From Phymorhynchus buccinoides (taxonomy: Eukaryota > Mollusca > Gastropoda > Neogastropoda > Raphitomidae), in NCBI GenBank assembly GCA_017654935.2, contig CM065699.1:51156480-51220479 (forward strand): a stretch of 64,000 bases of DNA, in the 5' to 3' direction. Under the pieces are notes generated by a model. The model was not told the origin of the DNA. It ran no database searches and saw nothing but the letters and a program-made list of their open reading frames with translations. How positions within the stretch are numbered: the stretch's first letter is position 1; each line of letters starts with the position of its first letter. The position numbers were made by a program, and so were the translations under genes. Below, piece by piece: positions 39,120-64,000 of the stretch.

Positions 39120-39690
39120 CTGACAACACACACACACAGCACACACAACACACACACACAATCATTCAGGATGTGAATCGGTGTCGATGTGTTCTGGTTG
39201 GAAAGGTTTGATGAAATGCTTCGCTTGTGGAGTAGGGTCATACACTACACACACCACACACACACACACACACACATGAAAGCACACTCCACAACACACA
39301 CACACACAGAGGATCATTCAGGATGTGAATCGTGTCGATGTCTCACAACTGGCTGGAAAGGTTTGAATGAAATGCTTTCGCTTGTGGAGTAGGGTCATAC
39401 ACTACACCACACACACACACACGCCACCAGACACACACATGAAAGTCAATACACACACACAACACACACTACACACTGCAGTGACACACACATGAACAGC
39501 ATCCCACACACACCCACACAGAGGATCACTCAGGATGTGAATCGGCCCGATCCGATCCCCCGGTGTCGATGTCTCACTACTGGCTGGAAAGGTTTGATGG
39601 GGTGCTTCATCCGTGGTGTGGGGTCGTACACTACTGCGTCCGCAAACGAATCCTGTGCTGAACAACACACACACACAATACACATCTTAT
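39120..39690. repeat. Composite tandem repeat: 90-bp block plus CA tracts, three copies
   Basis: The block with CATTCAGGATGTGAATCG, GTGTCGATGT, GGCTGGAAAGGTTTGATG and AGGGTCATACACTAC occurs at about 39170, 39315 and 39525, separated by variable CA repeats. The second and third copies retain TCTCACAACTGGCTGG or a close variant; the first has lost it. Confidence 0.8.
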
Positions 39691-39984
39691 AAAACATGCA
39701 CATAGAACACAATTCACAGCAAAACTTGGGCAAATTCATGTCAGTGATTTCCAAATTTCCTAAGATCAGACAATTACTGGTGTGCGGATGTGTACACGCA
39801 TGTGCGTGTATGTGTGTGCATGCGCGTTCGTTCGTATGGGTGTACAAATTTCACACCTACTGTTGACGTCCACAATCACAAATTTGCCCAAATCTCTCAT
39901 CTTGGAATTAACGCTGGATTTTTCATGCCAATACAGTTGACTATAACCGTATTTTTTTCCGACTTTTTTTTCTGACCAACTTTT

Positions 39985-40080
39985 TTAAGTGCTGTGGGAT
40001 TTTTACGTACGTAAAGCGTAGCGGGTCCGACTTGCTTCAAGTCCCCGTCGCCAGGATTCGAACCCGGGTCACTCACGCAT
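39985..40080 (-). mobile_element. tRNA-like SINE fragment
   Basis: The minus strand contains GACCCGGGTTCGAATCCTGG (box B-like) followed by CGGGGACTTGAAGC. It is too short and lacks a tRNA fold, so it is not a tRNA gene. Confidence 0.5.
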
Positions 40081-40240
40081 TGAAACTGTTCCCTTTTTGC
40101 TTGTTATTTCATTATTATGTTCTGTTCCAGTGTCTTATTACTTTTGGCAGCCAATATTGTGTAACATATCTGTGTTTGAGCGCCTTGTATAAGCTTTAAG
40201 CTTGTTGTGCTCATTTGCATTTGTTTATGTTGCTGCTATA

Positions 40241-40622
40241 GGTGTAGAGTGGCACAGTGGTAGCGCGTTCGCCTCGTGTCAAGTAAACCCGAGTTCAAAC
40301 CTGGGTACAGGGGATCCTTTTCCTTTCACTTTGCACTAGGCCTTACGATCTGAACGTGGAGTCTTTCGAATGAGACGATAAACCGAGGTCCCGTGTGCCC
40401 ATGCACTTAGCATACGTTAAACCCAGTGGCAACAAAAACGTAGTCATTTGGTCAAAATTTGCCCACCCACCCATTTCCTTCCTCATCAGTCACAAAAAAT
40501 TTGCATGCAAAATGTGTTTTTTTATAATTGGGTGGCGTGCTTCTGGCTGCAACGTGCTCTCCAGGTGGGAGCAACCCGAATTTCACAGACGCCTCTGTGA
40601 CTATAAAGTACCTAATACCTAA
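40241..40622 (+). mobile_element. tRNA-derived SINE family A, full-length copy
   Basis: The tRNA-like head has box A (GTGGCACAGTGGTAGCGCG) and box B (CGAGTTCAAACCTGG). The body contains GAATGAGACGATAAACCGAG, CGTGTGCCCATGCACTTAGC, GGTGGGAGCAACCCGAATTT and a tail with CTAATACCTAATA. Minus-strand copies lie at 53556-53952 and 32700-33010. Confidence 0.85.
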
Positions 40623-40651
40623 TATCTATATTGATTTTCAATAAAATTTGT

Positions 40652-40898
40652 TTGACCCTTTCAACGCTAGCCATTCCTCAGCCAAAATTTACCATTAAAC
40701 TTACCCGGGTAGAGAACAGATTTCCTCTGCAATATTGGGGATTCCTCTATGACATGCATAAAATAGGGCCTGTCCTTACCTCCCACAATTAAGAACATAA
40801 AGATCATTGGTACCAGACCCTCATTTGATGCCTTTTAGTGACATGGGTGTTAAATCATTGTGGTGCCAAGAGGCGACCAGTGGCGATGAAAGGGTTAA
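40652..40898. mobile_element. piggyBac-like MITE family E, copy 2
   Basis: Left end TTGACCCTTTCAACGCTAG (TTAA mutated to TTGA), right end TGGCGATGAAAGGGTTAA. It lies 72 bp beyond the stop of the minus-strand zinc-finger/anchor gene, so probably within or just beyond its 3' UTR. Confidence 0.82.
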
Positions 40899-40969
40899 AA
40901 ACCAAACTGGCAGGCGAATGTCTTAACCACTCTGCCAACTTCCTTCCTTCCCGACGGTCGTGGCACTCA

Positions 40970-58687
<17,718 letters not shown>

Positions 58688-58753
58688 CTGCAACAGTCAA
58701 CAACACGAGAGAGAGTGAGTTAATTAGAATGTCCGCGATGCATGACTTTGTAC

Positions 58754-58931
58754 AGTGGACCCTCCCTTATAAGACTCCTGATCCCATATAAGACCTACTT
58801 CTCTGAGACATTGCCCCTTCTTTGTAAAGAAAGTAAGTATTAAAACATTACCTCCCCTTATAAGATCCCTCCCTTATAAGACCTCATTTGGATGATTTTT
58901 GAAGGTCTTATAAAGGGAGGTTCCACTGTAC
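58754..58931. mobile_element. Tc1/pogo-like MITE family F, copy 4 (left arm)
   Basis: ACAGTGGACCCTCCCTTATA to GGTCTTATAAAGGGAGGTTC then CACTGTA. Compared with its palindrome partner (59441-59613) it differs almost only by indels (for example GCCCCTTC against GCCCTTC). Confidence 0.85.
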
Positions 58932-59178
58932 TTCAGAATTTTCTTCTTCTTCTTCTAAACTTTCATTTTACAACCACGTCATTATTTCTTCTTCTTCTTT
59001 CTCTCAGCATCCGCCGACGCTGGGCTACTCGCAGACCGCCAACATGGACGCAATGAATCAGCTCACTGAGAAGCAACATTCTGCCTTGCTCGGGAAATGG
59101 ATAGGGTTAGAATTACGTTATGGTTGTTTTCATGAAACGGAAAGAATGATACGTTGACACTGGAAGGTAGAAAGCTGA

Positions 59179-59195
59179 CCTATATATGGAAATTT
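59179..59195. other. 17-bp palindrome spacer
   Basis: The non-palindromic centre CCTATATATGGAAATTT lies between AGAAAGCTGA and TCAGCTTTCT; the centre of symmetry is at about 59187. Confidence 0.95.
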
Positions 59196-59440
59196 TCAGC
59201 TTTCTACCTTCCAGTGTCAACGTATCATTCTTTCCGTTTCATGAAAACAACCATAACTTAATTTGAACCCTATCCCTTTCCCGAGCAAGGCAGAATGTGT
59301 GCTTCTCAGTGAGCTGATTCATTGCGTCCATGTTGGCGGTCTGCGAGTAGCCAGCGTCGGCGGATGCTGAGAGAAAGAAGAAGAAGAAATAATGACGTGG
59401 TTGTAAAATGAAAGTTTAGAAGAAGAAGAAGAAAATTCTG

Positions 59441-59613
59441 AAGTACAGTGGAACTCCCTTATAAGACCTTAAAAAATGCAATCATCCCAAATGAGGTCTT
59501 ATAAGGGAGGGATCTTATAAGGGGAGGTAATTTTAATACTTACAAAGAAGGGCAATGTCTCAGAGAAGTAGGTCTTATATTGGAGGGAGTCTTATAAGGG
59601 AGGTTCCCACTTG
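59441..59613. mobile_element. Tc1/pogo-like MITE family F, copy 5 (right arm)
   Basis: Mirror copy of 58754-58931: TACAGTGGAACTCCCTTATA to GTCTTATAAGGGAGGTTCCC. Confidence 0.85.
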
Positions 59614-59682
59614 TACAAGTCATGCATCCATCGCGGACATTTCTAATTAACTCACTCTCTCTCGTGTTGTTGACTGTTGCAG

Positions 59683-59956
59683 GTTGTGTGTCTGCTTTCA
59701 ATTCATTCTGCATCAAGACACTGCGACAGAAGACAGTCCAGGCTTGTCAGCAAGGTGGTGAATGAGGTTGGTGTATTTTTATTTATCATACGTTTTTATT
59801 AAAAGTTGTAGCCAGGGGCAGAAATGTGAACATTGGTCTGACACACACATACACACACACGTGCACACACGCTGTGCACACCACGGCGTGCACAAACAAC
59901 ACACACACACACACACACACACGACACACACACACACATGCTACACACACACACAC

Positions 59957-59991
<35 letters not shown>

Positions 59992-60092
59992 ACACATGTA
60001 CACACACACACACACACACCACACACACACACACACATGTACACACACACACACACACACTGTACAACACACACACACACACAACACACACA

Positions 60093-60139
<47 letters not shown>

Positions 60140-60433
60140 CACACACACACACACATTCTTGTTTTACCCACATTTCGCGAGGTAGAAAAACGCATTTTAT
60201 TGCATTTTACGGAAACCATTGCTGTCTCTATAGGGGATTTGAAGATTCAATTTTTCTCAGTCAATAATTCCGACAATTTTTTCTGTCCCGGATAGTACAC
60301 TTGACACTTGGAGCTTAGCAAGTGCTCTTTTAGTGCGCGTGCACTAGAACAGCACTTGAACTTACCTACCTCGCAACTTTTACGTGGTAACTTCGGTTAC
60401 CTCGCAATGTTACTGAAAAAGTCAGAAATTTCG

Positions 60434-60484
<51 letters not shown>

Positions 60485-61354
60485 CCCACACACACAGACA
60501 GTACACACACACAGTGAGTTATTTCAATGCATTATATTATTACGAATATTAGGCTAATGTTTAGTACTTTGGAATGTTTTGTTTTGCATGTTGAGTTGTT
60601 TTTCGAGTTGCTTTCGTATTGCTTTTCATTCTGAGGACAGGATGAAAACAAATTGTCAAGCTTATTCCTTTATCGTCAATAAAGATTATTTGACTTGACT
60701 TGACTTGACACACACACAGATCAGGTGTTACTTGGGGGGCCTTACACTTGTGCGGCGACTTTATAGATTGGTACCATGGGGGACCTTTGCATTTAACTTA
60801 AGTGATTGTTAGTAGGTAAAGATGATTACCAAATGTATTTGATAAAAAGCTTCTATGGGTGTAAAGGCAGGTGATGGGGGCTGTTTTTTGCTAACACAAT
60901 AAGTGTGTGTGTGTGTATGCTGTGTCAAGTCAAGTCAAGTCAAAATTTTATTTAAAGTTGGGACATTGAATAAGCAAAATATACATGCTTTTTTCCATCA
61001 AGCCATCTATAAACAAAAGCATCAAACCAAACATACATACACGAAACATAAATTATACTGGTTAAGGACCATAGAAATAAGAGCTGAGATGAGAGAGAGA
61101 GATGAGAGATGGAGATAGAGAGAGAGAGAGGGGGGGGAAGAAGAAGAAGAAGAAGAAACATATAAATATTTACAGAAAGAAAAGGAGCATGTGTGCATTT
61201 ATGTGTGTGCATAACTGCATTTATTTACAATGGTAATTGTTATTGATGATTTTTGTTTAGTTTTGTGTTTTTGTTATGCTGTACTTGTAGTTGTATCCTC
61301 CATGCCCCCAAGAGGGCTCAAAGGATTAAAGTTCTTGATTCGTGATTGTACACA

Positions 61355-61408
<54 letters not shown>

Positions 61409-61411
61409 TGT

Positions 61412-61505
<94 letters not shown>

Positions 61506-61518
61506 GGTGTGTGTGTGT

Positions 61519-61564
<46 letters not shown>

Positions 61565-62100
61565 GTCACTGCAGGGCTCTCCCAGGGACCCCCATTTGGG
61601 GGTCTATGAAGTACTAAAATTCTAAAGGACACTCTAAAAGAATGTGCAGGGGGTCCCAGGGATGCACTAGAAAAATTATTTTTAGCATTCGCAATGCCAC
61701 TGGGACCCTCTATCCCGCCTCTAGGACCCTCTATGCTGTAAGTGAAGGAGTCCCTGGGATCCCTTGTTTTGTGAGACAAGTGGGAGCCCTGCACTGTGTG
61801 CGTGCATGGGTGCATGTATGCACGCCTCTGTGCCTGTGTGTGTCTGATTCCACTGCCTGCCTGTGTCTCGCTTATCCACGGTCGATGTTCCAGAAACTGA
61901 TGCCAGCCTTCAAGCAGCTGGGCGCGGAGCTGTCTGAGGAGTGCCAGTTCTCCCCGACTCGCAGCCTGTACCACGTGCAGGAGAGCCACAAGTCCTCGGA
62001 GGAGTCCTCCAAGTGGCTCTGCCACTTCTGCGGCAAGTCCTTCTACACCGAGCACTTCCTGGACATGCACTTCAACAACCGGCACGCCGACCAGATCCAG
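59683..62100 (+). CDS. Duplicated first two known exons of the zinc-finger/anchor gene (partial)
   Basis: Exons 59683-59766 (84 nt) and 61894-62100 (207 nt) mirror 58604-58687 and 56251-56457 with the same phases and splice sites, and encode VVCLLSIHSASR to VVNE, then KLMPAFKQLGAEL through the finger LCHFCGKSFYTEHFLDMHFN to HADQIQ. The remaining exons would lie beyond the window if the duplication is real. If the palindrome is an assembly artefact, this copy does not exist separately. Confidence 0.6.
59845..60155. repeat. (CA)n microsatellite (right arm)
   Basis: Mirror of 58208-58530, with more single-base drop-outs (ACAACAC, CACCAC). Confidence 0.95.
61345..61565. repeat. (TG)n-(GA)n microsatellite (right arm)
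   Basis: Mirror of 56790-57015. Confidence 0.95.
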
Positions 62101-62267
62101 GTGTGGGTGGCCGTGGTGGTGGTGGTGGTGGGGGCGGTGGGGAGGGGGGGGGGCATGGCTTATAAATCAATCCATCCCTCTGCTCCATTTACCTCTGGGA
62201 CAATATTTCCATCTATACGCCTGGCAGCTCGCAAACTATGTTCAGTTTCTGCCCCCCATGCCCCCTC

Positions 62268-62339
62268 GCTCTCTCTCTCTCTCTCTCGCTCTACTCTCTC
62301 TCTCTCTCTCTCTCATCTCTCTTCTCTCTCTCTCTGTCT

Positions 62340-62371
<32 letters not shown>

Positions 62372-62390
62372 CTCTCTCTATCTCTCCAGC
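62268..62390. repeat. (TC)n microsatellite (right arm)
   Basis: Mirror of 55962-56092, with more interruptions. Confidence 0.93.
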
Positions 62391-62419
62391 ACCATAAATA
62401 CAAACAAAAAGAGAAAGTG

Positions 62420-63955
62420 TTACAGCACTCTACAAACGGAAGCCAATATTTTACAGCATTCTTCAAACCAGAAACCACAGTTGTTTTCAGCACTCTACAA
62501 ACCAGAAACCACATGTTACAGCACTCCACAAACCGGAAACCACATCTTACAGCACCCTACAAACCAGAAACCACATGTTACAGCACTATACAAACTGGAA
62601 ACCACATCTTACAGCACTATACAAACCAGAAACCACATTTTACAGTACTCTACAAACAAGAAACCACATTTTACAGCACTCTACAAACCAGAAACCACAT
62701 GTTACAGCACTCTACAAACCAGAAACCACATGTTACAGCACTCTACAAACCAGAAACCACATGTTACAGCACTCTACAAACCAGAAACCACATGTTACAG
62801 CACTATACAAACTGGAAACCACATGTTACAGCACTCTACAAACCAGAAACCACATGTTACAGCACTCTACAAACTGGAAACCACATTGTTACAGCACTAC
62901 TACAAACCAGAAACCACATGTTACAGCACTATACAAACTGGAAACCACATCTTACAGCACTCTACAAACCAGAAACCACATGTTACAGCACTATACAAAC
63001 TGGAAACCACATCCTTACAGCACTATACAAACCAGAAACCACATGTTACAGCACTCTACAAACAAGAAACCACATGTTACAGCACTCTACAAACCAGAAA
63101 CCACATCTTACAGCACTCTATAAACTGGAAACCACATGTTACAGCACTCTACAAACCAGAAACCACATGTTACAGCACTATACAAACTGGAAACCACATG
63201 TTACAGCACTATACAAACTGGAAACCACATGTTACAGCACTCCACAAACCGGAAACCACATCTTACAGCACCCTACAAACCAGAAACCACATGTTACAGC
63301 ACTATACAAACTGGAAACCACATGTTACAGCACTCTACAAACCAGAAACCACATGTTACAGCACTATACAAACTGGAAACCACATCTTACAGCACTATAC
63401 AAACCAGAAACCACATTTTACAGTACTCTAAAAACCAGAAACCACATTTTACAACACTTACAAACCAAAAAACACATTTTACATCACTCTACAAACCCAA
63501 AAACATATTTTACAACATTCTACAAACTGGAAGCCACATTTTACAACACTATGCTAACCAGAAACCACATTTTACAACATTCTACAAACTGGAAGCCACA
63601 TTTTACAACACTATACTAACCCAAAACCACATTTTACAACACTATGCAAACTGGAAACCACATTTTACAACATTCTACAAACTGGAAGCCACATTTTACA
63701 ACACTATGCTAACCAGAAACCACATTTTACAACATTCTACAAACTGGAAGCCACATTTGACAACACGATACTAACCCAAAACCACATTTCACAACATTAT
63801 GCAAACTGGAAACCACATTTTACAACACTACAAACTGGAAACCACATTTTTACAACATTATACAAACTGGAAACCACATTTTAGAACATTATACAAACTG
63901 GAAACCACATTTTACAACATTCTACAAACTGGAAACCACATTTTACAACATGCTG
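62420..63955. repeat. 31-bp satellite (right arm)
   Basis: Mirror of 54409-55935, with units such as CAGCACTCTACAAACCAGAA and ACCACATGTTA. Several one-base insertions (near 62885, 62896 and 63012) are absent in the left arm. Confidence 0.95.
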
Positions 63956-64000
63956 TAAAATGTGGTTTGTAGAGTGCTGTAAAAATGTGGTTTGTAGAGT

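Larger units (their letters stand above)
59196..64000. repeat. Right arm of a near-perfect palindrome (continues past the window)
   Basis: Mirror image of 54374-59178. The last bases (GTGGTTTGTAGAGT) still match the left arm, including the reversal of the satellite at about 63955, so the true end lies beyond the window. Confidence 0.95.

Noticed and set aside
58985..59100. Possible exon near the palindrome centre (after TTTCTCTCAG, open frame with MDAMNQLTEKQH)
   Set aside because: A good acceptor-like sequence, but no matching donor, the opposite strand to the gene in that arm, and no recognisable domain. Left unannotated.

Overview
The window looks like a scaffold piece from a repeat-rich animal genome, most likely a gastropod mollusc (inference). 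Genes have GT-AG introns, there is a GRL101-type LDLa/LRR receptor of the kind first known from a pond snail, and the sequence is full of CR1-type LINEs, tRNA-headed SINEs, short inverted-repeat transposons (MITEs), long dinucleotide tracts and several satellites. One 500-base N gap (29554-30053) confirms a draft assembly. All calls were made by reading the sequence; no alignment or database search was run.

Three protein-coding loci stand out. (1) 5395-10549, plus strand: a three-exon claudin/PMP22-like four-membrane-pass protein of 300 residues with two PPxY motifs at its C-terminus. (2) 24713-27219, minus strand: a GRL101-like G-protein-coupled receptor (LDLa repeats, leucine-rich repeats, seven membrane segments), largely open but with one clear and one probable frameshift. 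(3) 40970-58687, minus strand: six phase-compatible exons of a small protein with a C2H2-like zinc finger, a cysteine-rich middle and a C-terminal membrane anchor. I do not recognise this family.

Layout. 1-5 kb: an 18-bp minisatellite, a CA tract and MITEs. 5-10.5 kb: the claudin-like gene, its introns filled with a CR1 tail, SINEs, a LINE fragment and TC tracts. 11.2-24.9 kb: an inverted duplication. A copy of the receptor gene's 3' end (11226-11408) and its downstream flank, up to a 73-bp satellite, is repeated in opposite orientation at 22.2-24.9 kb. Between the arms lie a near full-length but frameshifted CR1 LINE (about 12.8-16.9 kb), pieces of two more LINEs and a decayed Polinton-like fragment. 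24.7-27.2 kb: the receptor gene. 27.2-40.9 kb: no convincing gene, but a dense set of MITEs and SINEs. 41-56 kb: the zinc-finger/membrane-anchor gene; four of its five introns hold tandem repeats (17-, 37-, 62-, 77- and 31-bp units), including one array made from the gene's own exon end plus a CA tract. 54.4-64 kb: a near-perfect palindrome centred at 59187 with a 17-bp spacer, duplicating the zinc-finger exons in opposite orientation and running off the window end. Its arms differ mainly by small indels, so it may be a fold-back read artefact.

The genes do not form an operon or an obvious pathway; they are unrelated neighbours. The most unusual content is structural: the palindrome, the exon-derived satellite, and MITE insertions for which an empty site can be read in the paralogous copy.
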